Of a stretch of DNA of 64,000 nucleotides, positions 7,465 to 15,272 are shown piece after piece. Numbering within the stretch: position 1 is the stretch's first letter; every line of letters starts with the position of its first letter. Both the position numbers and the translations under genes were made by a program. This stretch comes from Pseudarthrobacter cellobiosi (GTDB lineage: Bacteria > Actinomycetota > Actinomycetes > Actinomycetales > Micrococcaceae). The notes under the pieces are model-generated. The model did no database searches and was not told where the DNA came from. It was given only the letters and a program-made list of their open reading frames with translations. The stretch spans positions 496,001 through 560,000 of the forward strand of contig NZ_JAMXBJ010000050.1 of NCBI RefSeq assembly GCF_023913755.1. Reading direction: 5' to 3'.

Positions 7465-9495
7465 GTGAATCCAGCCGTTACAGACCAGCAGGCGCTTCGT
7501 CCCAGGGCTTCCAGGGAATCCTCCCGTTGGCCCCGTCCCGGAGCGCTGGCAATCCGCTATCTCATGGGTGCTGCTGGCTTCATGGCCGTGGGTGGGGTTG
7601 TGATCGCCCTGCGGTCAGCGGGCCTGCTCCAAGGCGTACCAGGGCTGATCCTGGCGGGAGTCCTCTTTCTGCTTGTCCCCACAACAAAAGTGCTCTCACA
7701 ACGCATCCTCTTCAACGGGTTAATCGTTACCGGCCTGATTCCGTTGTCTTGGTGGATACCGGAGCGGTTCGTCGGCATCGATCACGGAACCATCCTGCTA
7801 GCAACCCTGGCCGGGCTGCTCTCCGGATGGATTCTCTCAGCACGCTCAATCCCGCCACGGCTCCACCGTTTGCTTCCCCATGTGCGCGGGGTAGACGCCC
7901 TGCCGTTCCTTGCTGCCGTCATGTCGGCGCTGTCGCTTTACACGATGCTGACGATCCGGATCGCCTCCGACGCCTTGTCCATCATGATGAGCCGGTGGGA
8001 CTACAACTCACACTTCAGCATCTACTACATGATCCGCAGTGGCGGTGGAGTGATTCCGACCATTCCTACGGCATCCGATGGCGCCGCTTGGGGTTTTGGG
8101 GAGTATCCGCAAGGATTCCATACGTTATTGGCGACGGTGTCGCAGATCCTGCGACCCAAAATAGTTAGCCTCGACAGCGAACTTGTTTCTTACATCAACC
8201 TGCAGGCCGCCTGCAGCGTGTTTACCGTGCTAATCGTTGTTGCAGGCATGTGTTCCCTTCCTGCGGTTCGCCGGAGGCAGGCGATCATGGCCACCGGCGT
8301 TGCCGTCGCCTCGGCAGCCTGGATCTACGGCCCGGGATCCATACCTGTCTATGAAGGCTTCGCAAACTTCTATCTGGCATGCGGAATGGCGGTGGCCACA
8401 GTGCTGGCGCTCTTGACCTTCCAGCGCCGAATCCCCGTGATCGGGGTGGCAGCCGTGGGCGCCGGCCTAGTGGGTATCGCGAACAACTGGCTCCTGCTTC
8501 TCTCGCTGGTGGCTGTTGTCCTCCTGGCAAAACTTTGGGTGATCGGCCGCAGCCCAAAGAGCTACAACCGGCGGTGGTGGATCCTCACGGCGGCAGCGAC
8601 GGGTATCACCCTTCTCGGCGTAGCCCTGCCCGTCCTCCAGATTGCGCCGCTGATCCGTTCCAGCCAGGCCATCCTGGAGGCCACCGGCGGCATTGCCTTC
8701 CCGGACTTCGGCCTGGCATTGGTGACTTTGGCGATGGCGCTAGTTTTGGGCATCTGTAACCGGAGCGCCGTGGCACGTACGGACTGGCTGCGATTGAAGC
8801 AGCAAAGGATCGACGTCTCCATGGCTGCTGCGGGGCTGCTCGTGCCTATCGCTCTGTGCATCTGGCTCGCCGTCACTCAGAGCCTGCAGAACGGCGAGAT
8901 CTCCTACTATTTCCATAAGTACCTTATTGCGGTACTGCTCCTTGCCTGGCCATTGACTGTGGCAGCTGCGGCGACCCTGATCCCTGTGGCGCCGAGGCAC
9001 GAACCGGCACGTCGCCAGCCCGCCCGTACGGCGGCCCTCGGTCTCCTTGGCGTGACCGCTACCCAAGTCTTTGGTTTCACGGTCCCGGGTCTTGAGACTG
9101 TTGGCCTTCCGCCAACAGCTAAGCCGCTCGTCGAGCTTGCCAGCCAGGCCTCACACATAAAGTCGACTCCGGCATACGTGCATCGGCTGATCGAGAGCGC
9201 CCGCGATCCCCAGGCCGCGTCGACGATCTATATTCCGGCGGCAAGCACCGTGGACCCGGTGTTGGCTGCACGCTGGCACTGGGGTATGCGCGCCATGGCG
9301 TCCTCTACCACGACCGATCTCAGCTTCCAGGTGGTTGACATCGCCAAGGACTACTCACAGGCTCCTCAGGTGATCGCGCGCATTCTGGCGGAGCATCCGT
9401 CGATGACGGCCATCGTCGACCCGGAACTTTTCCCCCAGGTGCATGGGTATCTCCTGGCACACGGTGATGCATCCAGGCTGGTGCCGGTGCCGTAA
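7465..9495 (+). CDS. Large multi-pass membrane protein, GT-C / DUF6541-like
   Basis: 676 residues starting at GTG 7465 (GGGGAAC upstream), with about 13 hydrophobic segments and a soluble C-terminal domain of about 130 residues. After the first four or five helices comes a large extracytoplasmic loop with MMSRWDYNSHFSIYYM and WGFGEYPQGFHTLL. An acidic residue followed by His in this loop is typical of GT-C transferases that use polyprenyl-phosphate sugars, so a glycosyltransferase or polymerase role is suspected. The gene at 11651-13633 has the same size and layout (YDAVFHLNS loop). It ends the first plus-strand gene run and is followed by a strong hairpin. No experimentally characterised homologue is recognised. 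Confidence 0.6.
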   Translation: MNPAVTDQQALRPRASRESSRWPRPGALAIRYLMGAAGFMAVGGVVIALRSAGLLQGVPGLILAGVLFLLVPTTKVLSQRILFNGLIVTGLIPLSWWIPERFVGIDHGTILLATLAGLLSGWILSARSIPPRLHRLLPHVRGVDALPFLAAVMSALSLYTMLTIRIASDALSIMMSRWDYNSHFSIYYMIRSGGGVIPTIPTASDGAAWGFGEYPQGFHTLLATVSQILRPKIVSLDSELVSYINLQAACSVFTVLIVVAGMCSLPAVRRRQAIMATGVAVASAAWIYGPGSIPVYEGFANFYLACGMAVATVLALLTFQRRIPVIGVAAVGAGLVGIANNWLLLLSLVAVVLLAKLWVIGRSPKSYNRRWWILTAAATGITLLGVALPVLQIAPLIRSSQAILEATGGIAFPDFGLALVTLAMALVLGICNRSAVARTDWLRLKQQRIDVSMAAAGLLVPIALCIWLAVTQSLQNGEISYYFHKYLIAVLLLAWPLTVAAAATLIPVAPRHEPARRQPARTAALGLLGVTATQVFGFTVPGLETVGLPPTAKPLVELASQASHIKSTPAYVHRLIESARDPQAASTIYIPAASTVDPVLAARWHWGMRAMASSTTTDLSFQVVDIAKDYSQAPQVIARILAEHPSMTAIVDPELFPQVHGYLLAHGDASRLVPVP

Positions 9496-9511
9496 CGCGG
9501 ACAGAAAGCAC

Positions 9512-9539
9512 TGAGGCCGGACCTACAGGTCCGGCCTCA
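9512..9539. terminator. Bidirectional terminator hairpin
   Basis: A perfect 13-bp stem (9512-9524 with 9527-9539, arm TGAGGCCGGACCT) with a very short loop is followed on the plus strand by TTTGG. It sits between the stop of the membrane protein (9495) and the stop of the convergent acyltransferase (9559), so it can serve both. Confidence 0.8.
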
Positions 9540-9558
9540 TTTGGACCTCGCAGTGGAC

Positions 9559-10641
9559 CTACACAGTCTTCTTGGCCCGGCGCATTACTGGCCGTTCGAC
9601 AAAGAACCAACTGGCTGCGGCGAGGGGAACCGTGCAGACAGTTGCAGCAAGCGTGAACCACCACACCCCCCAGTGATAGGCGCCGAAGACTGCCAGCAAC
9701 TGCTGGACGGGGAACGCATAGATGTAACCGCCGTAGGAAAGGTCGTTCTTGGCCACGAAGGAAGGCTGCGGCAGCCACGTGGAGATCCAAAGCAGCGCAT
9801 AGGTGATGAAGGGGGCAGCGAGCTGGCCACCAAAGCCGTCCACAAAGAAAATCGAGGCGGCGGCCAAAACAACAGAAACGGGCCCTGCGACCTTATGAAT
9901 GCCGATCCGGGAGCTGAGGACCTGAATCACGGCACCGCCCAGGAAATACGGAACCAGGCGTGCCGCGAGCTCAAAGTCCAGATTCGACTGCAGGTAAGGC
10001 TTGAGGGCGGCGATGTTAGCCCAAATGGCGACGCTGGCCAGGAAGGCAACGATCATCGGCCACGGTGTCCTCTTGAACAGCGGGACAAAGCCTATGAAGG
10101 CCACAAGCAGGTAGCACAGGAATTCAAAGTACAAAGTCCACAACGAGCCGTTCCAGGCCCCCGGGTAGGGCACGTTCGCAGGAGTTCCTGCTATGTCATA
10201 ACTGACGATGTGCAGGGCCATATTCGCAAAAACTGAGTTCAGGGGCGTGGTGGGTGTCTGCCAGAAACCCGACAGAGAGCCATGCTGGACCAGGTAGGCA
10301 ATCGGGGCGAAGACGAAGGCCATGACGACGAGGCAGACGATGAAAGCGGGAAAAATCCTGGCCACGCGGTGGACCAGATAAGTTCCGATCCTATTGCTGA
10401 ACCTGCTCGCCGTGATCAGATAGCCACTGATACCAAAGAAGCCAGCCACCGCCCAGCCGCCCAGGTTTTCGCCTCGGAAACCCCAGCCATTGCCCTCCCC
10501 GACTACGTGCCAGCTGTGGGCGAGGAGCACCAAAAAAGCAAGGAAGAGCCGGATGAGATTGAGGCTGTTCGCCCGTGGATCCAGCCGGCTCCCGAGAGTC
10601 GGGGCTGGAATTGCGTTTGGTTTCAGTACAGCAGTGCTCAA
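9559..10641 (-). CDS. Acyltransferase-3 (OafA/NodX-like) membrane acyltransferase
   Basis: About 360 residues with ten or so hydrophobic helices. The N-terminus has the family signature NSLNLIRLFLAFLVLLAHSW, including the conserved R and H, then GVDGFF-like sequence AVAGFFGISGYLI and YLVHRVARIFPAF. Such proteins move acetyl or other acyl groups onto exported sugars, here presumably decorating the surface glycan. The frame opens with TTG at 10677, but a TTG at 10641 has an excellent AAGGAAG site 6 bases upstream and lies downstream of a TAGAAT -10-like hexamer, so the shorter start is used. There is no C-terminal SGNH domain. Convergent with the preceding membrane protein gene. Confidence 0.8.
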   Translation of the reverse strand: MSTAVLKPNAIPAPTLGSRLDPRANSLNLIRLFLAFLVLLAHSWHVVGEGNGWGFRGENLGGWAVAGFFGISGYLITASRFSNRIGTYLVHRVARIFPAFIVCLVVMAFVFAPIAYLVQHGSLSGFWQTPTTPLNSVFANMALHIVSYDIAGTPANVPYPGAWNGSLWTLYFEFLCYLLVAFIGFVPLFKRTPWPMIVAFLASVAIWANIAALKPYLQSNLDFELAARLVPYFLGGAVIQVLSSRIGIHKVAGPVSVVLAAASIFFVDGFGGQLAAPFITYALLWISTWLPQPSFVAKNDLSYGGYIYAFPVQQLLAVFGAYHWGVWWFTLAATVCTVPLAAASWFFVERPVMRRAKKTV

Positions 10642-10676
10642 GCCCGGCTTCCTTCGTGGTGTTGTCCAGACTGACA

Positions 10677-10682
10677 ATTCTA
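10677..10682 (-). promoter_or_regulatory. Candidate -10 element for the acyltransferase gene
   Basis: On the minus strand the hexamer reads TAGAAT, one or two changes from TATAAT. It would start transcription near 10670, about 30 bases before the preferred TTG start at 10641, and would exclude the alternative start at 10677. No matching -35 is evident. Confidence 0.35.
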
Positions 10683-10778
10683 CCTTGCTGCCCCGTTGCC
10701 GCCGGCGAGGGGCGGGCCGGAGCGTCGCAGGAAGGCTCTGGTTTGCTGTGAACGCTCCGTTGGTAGAGGATTGGGACC

Positions 10779-11642
10779 ATGCGTGGAATTATCTTGGCCG
10801 GCGGGACCGGATCCCGGCTACACCCGATCACCCTCGGCATCAGCAAGCAGCTGGTTCCCGTCTATGACAAGCCGATGATCTATTACCCGTTGTCCACCCT
10901 AATTCTTGCGGGCATTCGGGACATCCTCATCATCACCACCCCGCACGACGCCGAGCAGTTCCAAAGGCTCCTCGGCGACGGCAGCCAATTTGGCGTTAAC
11001 CTGACGTACGTTCAGCAACCGTCGCCCGACGGCCTTGCACAGGCGTTCATCCTGGGTGCTGAGCACATCGGCAACGAGACGGTGGCGCTCGTCCTGGGTG
11101 ACAACATCTTTTACGGCCAAGGCATGGGCACCCAACTGCGGAAGCACGCGGATATCAACGGCGGTGCGGTGTTCGGCTACTGGGTCAAGGACCCCAAGGC
11201 TTACGGCGTCGTTGAATTCGACGGCGACGGCAAAGCCCTCTCCCTGGAGGAAAAGCCGGAGAAGCCCCGCAGCCACTACGCTGTGCCTGGTCTCTACTTC
11301 TACGACAACGATGTCATCGATATCGCCCGTAACCTCAAGCCCTCCCCGCGGGGTGAACTCGAAATAACGGACGTCAACCGCGCCTACCTGGAAAAAGGGA
11401 AGCTCCAGGTGGAGATCCTCCCCCGGGGAACGGCCTGGCTGGACACCGGAACCTTCAACGACCTCAGCGACGCATCGAATTTCGTGCGCACCATTGAGAA
11501 CCGTCAGGGACTCAAGATCGGCGCGCCCGAGGAGATCGCCTGGCGGAACGGATTCCTCACCGACGACGAACTTAGGCAACGGGCCGAGCCTTTGGTCAAG
11601 AGCGGGTACGGCCAATATCTCCTCGGCCTGCTCGAGCCGTAG
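10779..11642 (+). CDS. rmlA: Glucose-1-phosphate thymidylyltransferase RmlA
   Basis: 287 residues, the usual RmlA length. It makes dTDP-glucose from dTTP and glucose-1-phosphate, the first step to dTDP-rhamnose. The N-terminal nucleotide loop is LAGGTGSRLHPIT (residues 6-18), followed by SKQLVPVYDKPMIYYPLST with the catalytic Lys pattern, LVLGDNIFYG (metal-binding Asp), EEKPEKPRSHYAVPGLYFYD, and GTAWLDTGTFNDL near the C-terminus. All core residues appear intact. The ATG has GAGGA 9 bases upstream. rmlB, rmlC and rmlD are not in this window, so the rest of the pathway must lie elsewhere. It stands between the acyltransferase (divergent) and a DUF6541-like membrane protein 8 bases downstream. 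Confidence 0.96.
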   Translation: MRGIILAGGTGSRLHPITLGISKQLVPVYDKPMIYYPLSTLILAGIRDILIITTPHDAEQFQRLLGDGSQFGVNLTYVQQPSPDGLAQAFILGAEHIGNETVALVLGDNIFYGQGMGTQLRKHADINGGAVFGYWVKDPKAYGVVEFDGDGKALSLEEKPEKPRSHYAVPGLYFYDNDVIDIARNLKPSPRGELEITDVNRAYLEKGKLQVEILPRGTAWLDTGTFNDLSDASNFVRTIENRQGLKIGAPEEIAWRNGFLTDDELRQRAEPLVKSGYGQYLLGLLEP

Positions 11643-11650
11643 CAAGCCAG

Positions 11651-13633
11651 ATGTGGTTGCCGGTCCTTCCGCAGATTTTTCTCTCCTCTCTACTCCTGCT
11701 GACACCGGGTCTGGCCGTTGCCCTGTCGCTGCGCTTCAGGTCTTTTGACGCCTTAGCGCTTGCACCTGCCCTGTCCGTGGGCGTCCTCGTTGTGACTTCA
11801 ACGGGTACGCCGTTCCTTGGTGCCCCTTTTGGGGTCGTCGCTGTCGGCGTCGCCACCGCCTTGCTGGCAACGGTAGGATTTTTCGTGAGTCGTCTCAGGC
11901 CCGAGCAGCAGCACACGGCCCGAGGATCCTCGATGTTGGTACGGTCGGCACCATTCGCGGCCTTCACTGTTGCCGCGTTGCTGCTTGCATGGAGGGCGTT
12001 GCAGGTCATTGGATCCCCCGGATCTATTTCCCAGACATATGACGCAGTTTTCCATCTCAACTCCGTCCGATTCGCTCTAGATACCGGCCAGGCTTCCTCC
12101 CTAACCATCGGAGCCATGACCGGAGGCGGCTTCTACCCGGCAGGGTGGAACGCGGCAGCAATGTTCGTGGCTTCAGTCACGGGGGCAGACGTCCCAGCGG
12201 CTGTGAATATCACCAGTATCGTCCTGTCAGCGGTCTTCTGGCCCCTCAGTTGCCTCCTGATGGCCCGTTGGATCGCGGGGCCGAGTCCAACTGCCACTCT
12301 CGCGGCCGGAATCGCGTCCGCCTCGCTTGGGGCATTCCCCCTGCTGATGATGGATTTCGGAGTCTTGTACCCCAACCTGCTCGCCATCAGCGTCCTGCCC
12401 GCAAGTATTGCGCTGGCAGCCAAGTTCCTTGGCATGGCAGATCCTGGGCGGTCGCCTGTTCTGCCGACAGCGTTGGCGCTTATGCTGTGCCTCTGTGGCC
12501 TTGCAGTATCGCATCCGACCACATTCATGGCGTGGCTCGTTTGGACCGCCCCGATGGTGGGATTCCTGGTTTTCACATCAGGCCCTGCCATCTGGGCTGC
12601 CCGCGCCACCGACAGTCGCCGCTACTATGCCGCTGCGACAGCCCTGGCAGGTTACGCCATCGTCTTCCTCATCCTGTGGATCTACCTTCGACCGCCTGAA
12701 GAAGCTTCGTTCTGGGGTCCATACCATACGGTCCCGCAGGCTGTCGGTGAAGCGTTGCTGGTGTCACCGATGGGTCTCGCACCGGCCTGGTTGGTGGCAC
12801 CGCTGGTCCTCCTCGGCGTGTGGGCGTGCTTCCGTACCCTTGAGCGACATGCATGGGTTATTGCTGGTTCCATTATTTTCGCGGGATTGTTTGTCATAGT
12901 TTCCGGATTTCCTATTTCTCCGCTCCGGAACTTCCTGGCCGGGGTCTGGTACAACGACAGCTACCGCCTCGCGGCCCTCCTGCCTGTTGGGGCGGTGCTG
13001 CTGGTGGCTGTCGGAGTGGCCTGGGCGGTCGCCCAGATAGGTGCCGGGAGTTGGCGCGAGCCGGTGGATAAGCTTTTTGGAACCGCCACCCTGGTTACGC
13101 CCTCGCGGAGCCGGCGGCTGCTGGCCTACGCCGGAGTGGCAGTCCTGTCGGCAGCTGCAATCGCCCTCGGACAGCAGGGCGGGCTACAGCAGGAAGTGGC
13201 CCAGGCGTCCAGGCAATACTCAATCAGTGACGACTCACCGCTGGTCTCCGCGGATGAGTTGGCAGTCATCCAGCGGCTGGAGCGGACAGTGCCTGCCGGT
13301 TCCACTCTGCTTGGAAATCCGTACACGGGGGCAGCGCTCTCCTACGCCCTTGGTGACCGGAAGGCCGCCCAGCTGCACATCCTCAGCTACGTCTCTCCAG
13401 AGCTTCAGGAAATCTACGACGAGCTCGGAATGGTGGCTTCAGACCCTGAGGTGTGCGCCGCAGTTAAGGACGAAAACGCCTACTATGCCCTTGACTTTGG
13501 ATCCAAGGAAGTTCATGGCGGGGACCACACCCCGCCCGGACTCAAACACCTTGAGAGTAATCCGGGGGTTGAACTGATCGACAGCCAAGGCGAAGCCAAG
13601 CTCTATAGGATCACGGCCTGCGACGGCTCCTAA
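11651..13633 (+). CDS. DUF6541-like large membrane protein
   Basis: 660 residues starting at ATG 11651, 8 bases after rmlA and probably co-transcribed with it. It has about 13 hydrophobic segments and a C-terminal soluble domain of about 130 residues beginning near QQEVAQASRQYSIS. Between early helices lies SQTYDAVFHLNSVRFALD followed by GGFYPAGWNA, a loop with Asp and His that matches the counterpart in the 7465-9495 gene. This layout corresponds to actinobacterial DUF6541 proteins, found in surface-glycan loci. A GT-C-type transferase using a lipid-linked donor is a reasonable suspicion but unproven. The C-terminal Cys pair (PEVCAAVKDE and RITACDGS) could form an external disulfide. Confidence 0.65.
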   Translation: MWLPVLPQIFLSSLLLLTPGLAVALSLRFRSFDALALAPALSVGVLVVTSTGTPFLGAPFGVVAVGVATALLATVGFFVSRLRPEQQHTARGSSMLVRSAPFAAFTVAALLLAWRALQVIGSPGSISQTYDAVFHLNSVRFALDTGQASSLTIGAMTGGGFYPAGWNAAAMFVASVTGADVPAAVNITSIVLSAVFWPLSCLLMARWIAGPSPTATLAAGIASASLGAFPLLMMDFGVLYPNLLAISVLPASIALAAKFLGMADPGRSPVLPTALALMLCLCGLAVSHPTTFMAWLVWTAPMVGFLVFTSGPAIWAARATDSRRYYAAATALAGYAIVFLILWIYLRPPEEASFWGPYHTVPQAVGEALLVSPMGLAPAWLVAPLVLLGVWACFRTLERHAWVIAGSIIFAGLFVIVSGFPISPLRNFLAGVWYNDSYRLAALLPVGAVLLVAVGVAWAVAQIGAGSWREPVDKLFGTATLVTPSRSRRLLAYAGVAVLSAAAIALGQQGGLQQEVAQASRQYSISDDSPLVSADELAVIQRLERTVPAGSTLLGNPYTGAALSYALGDRKAAQLHILSYVSPELQEIYDELGMVASDPEVCAAVKDENAYYALDFGSKEVHGGDHTPPGLKHLESNPGVELIDSQGEAKLYRITACDGS

Positions 13634-13651
13634 CGAGGTTTTCGCGAGACT

Positions 13652-14401
13652 TTAGGCGGCCGTGCGGCTCCGAAGCTCGGCCACAACCTCGTGTACTTCG
13701 CCATCCATGATGACTTGGCCGTGTTCGAGGAGAATGCCCCGCTCGCAAACAGTTGAGACCAAGTCCAGATCGTGACTGACCACAAAGAGGGTTTTGCCCT
13801 TGTCCGACAGCTCCTTGATTTTGGCGATGCACTTCCGCTGGAAGGGCTCATCTCCCACCGCTAGGATCTCGTCAATGAGGAAAACCTCGGGGTCCGTATG
13901 TACAGCGATGGAGAATGCCAGCCGAAGGTACATGCCGGAGGAGTAAAACTTGACCTCGGTATCGATGAACTCGCCGATCTCCGAGAATTCAACGATGGAA
14001 TCGAACATCTCGTCAATCTGCTTCTCGGTCATGCCCAGAATCGCACCGTTGAGGTAAACGTTGTCGCGTCCGCTGAGGTCGTGGTGGAAACCCGCGCCGA
14101 CCTCAATGAGGCCGGCAACCCGCCCTCGGGTGTAGACGGTGCCGCCGTCGGGCTGAAGGACTCCCGAGATGAGTTTCAGGAGAGTGGACTTCCCGGAGCC
14201 GTTCAGCCCCAACAGAGCCACGGTCTCCCCCTGCTTCACTTCCAGAGAGACATCCGTCAGTGCCATGAACTTCTTGGAAAGGTCACCCTTGCGCCCCTTG
14301 ACCAGCCAGACGACAGCTTCCTTCATGGAGCGCGTGTGGCGGAGTACGAACTGCTTGCGCAGCCCACTACAACTGATGGCTATATTGCCGAGTGCACTCA
14401 C
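13652..14401 (-). CDS. wzt: Polysaccharide ABC exporter ATP-binding protein (Wzt/TagH type)
   Basis: 249 residues from GTG 14401, one base after the permease stop. It contains LLGLNGSGKSTLL (Walker A, about 65-72), the ABC signature YSSGMYLRLAF (about 153-163), VFLIDEIL (Walker B) and VVSHDLD (switch His). The signature is the SSGM form typical of polysaccharide and teichoic acid exporters, not the usual LSGGQ. It lacks the extra C-terminal carbohydrate-binding domain of some Wzt proteins, so substrate recognition probably does not depend on a terminal cap. With the permease it would export a lipid-linked glycan made by glf and glfT2 upstream in the same operon. It is the last gene of the operon and converges on the DUF6541-like gene. 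Confidence 0.92.
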   Translation of the reverse strand: MSALGNIAISCSGLRKQFVLRHTRSMKEAVVWLVKGRKGDLSKKFMALTDVSLEVKQGETVALLGLNGSGKSTLLKLISGVLQPDGGTVYTRGRVAGLIEVGAGFHHDLSGRDNVYLNGAILGMTEKQIDEMFDSIVEFSEIGEFIDTEVKFYSSGMYLRLAFSIAVHTDPEVFLIDEILAVGDEPFQRKCIAKIKELSDKGKTLFVVSHDLDLVSTVCERGILLEHGQVIMDGEVHEVVAELRSRTAA

Positions 14402-14402
14402 G

Positions 14403-15272
14403 TCACAGCTCCTGAGCGAAATGGACGGCCGCGCGGCGGAAGGTCAGTTGCCCTACGAACAACACGGCCAAAGAAATAAGGAAGGCGACGGGAAGCCAGA
14501 CCGTCATGAGATCCGGCGGCATCGAGGCGAGCCCCAACTGGTCCTCCTTCAAGGTGGGGAACCAGAATGCCCAGTGGAAGATTTCCACGGCAACGGTCAT
14601 GGGGTTGAGCTGGTACACCCAATACCAGGAGCCCATGACGTTCTGAACCATCGTCCACACGTAGAGTACCGGTGAAGCCCAAGTGACCACCATCAGGATC
14701 ATGTCGACGATGTTCTCCGAGTCACGGAAGTAAACATTGGCGGCGCTGAACAGGAGGCCCAGTCCTGTTGCAAGAATTGAAACCAAGACAAAGGCCAACA
14801 CGGCTGCGGCCAGCTGAAGGACGCTGGGGGTCCACCCTGCGATCAAACATGCCCCGATGAGTACAACGATTTGTGGCAGGAAGTGCGCTGCCGACACCCA
14901 GACCGTGGCCACCGGAAACAGCTCGCGAGGAAGGTAAATCTTTCTGATGAGATCCCGGTTGTCCACGATGGATCTGGTGGCGTTGCCCAGGGACTCGGTA
15001 AAGAAGTTCACCAGCACGATGCCGGCAAACAGATAAATCGCGTAGTTGGGCGTTCCGCGCTGCAGATTCAGGAAGATCCCAAGAGCCACGAAGTAGATGA
15101 GGAACTGCATCAGTGGTTTAACGTAAGACCACAACAATCCCAAGACCGATCCGCGGTAGCGGACTTTGATCTCCTTCCGCACCAGGAGCTTGAGCAGGAA
15201 CCGGTGGTCATAGACGTCAAGCAGGCCGCGCCCCTGGCCGGGGCGGATCATTTCGTCAGTGGTGCCGGACAT
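14403..15272 (-). CDS. wzm: Polysaccharide ABC exporter permease (Wzm/TagG type)
   Basis: 289 residues, an ABC-2 permease. The N-terminal amphipathic region LLKLLVRKEIKVRYRGSVLG precedes six membrane helices. The motif KVRYRGSVLGLLWSYVKPL is the family hallmark in O-antigen and galactan exporters, and NRDLIRKIYLPRELFPV is the conserved cytoplasmic loop contacting the ATPase. The ATG immediately follows the glfT2 stop (TAGATG), indicating translational coupling. It forms the membrane channel of the exporter with the Wzt protein encoded next. By analogy with the mycobacterial Rv3783/Rv3781 pair it would export lipid-linked galactan. The cargo here is inferred from the neighbours. Confidence 0.92.
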   Translation of the reverse strand: MSGTTDEMIRPGQGRGLLDVYDHRFLLKLLVRKEIKVRYRGSVLGLLWSYVKPLMQFLIYFVALGIFLNLQRGTPNYAIYLFAGIVLVNFFTESLGNATRSIVDNRDLIRKIYLPRELFPVATVWVSAAHFLPQIVVLIGACLIAGWTPSVLQLAAAVLAFVLVSILATGLGLLFSAANVYFRDSENIVDMILMVVTWASPVLYVWTMVQNVMGSWYWVYQLNPMTVAVEIFHWAFWFPTLKEDQLGLASMPPDLMTVWLPVAFLISLAVLFVGQLTFRRAAVHFAQEL

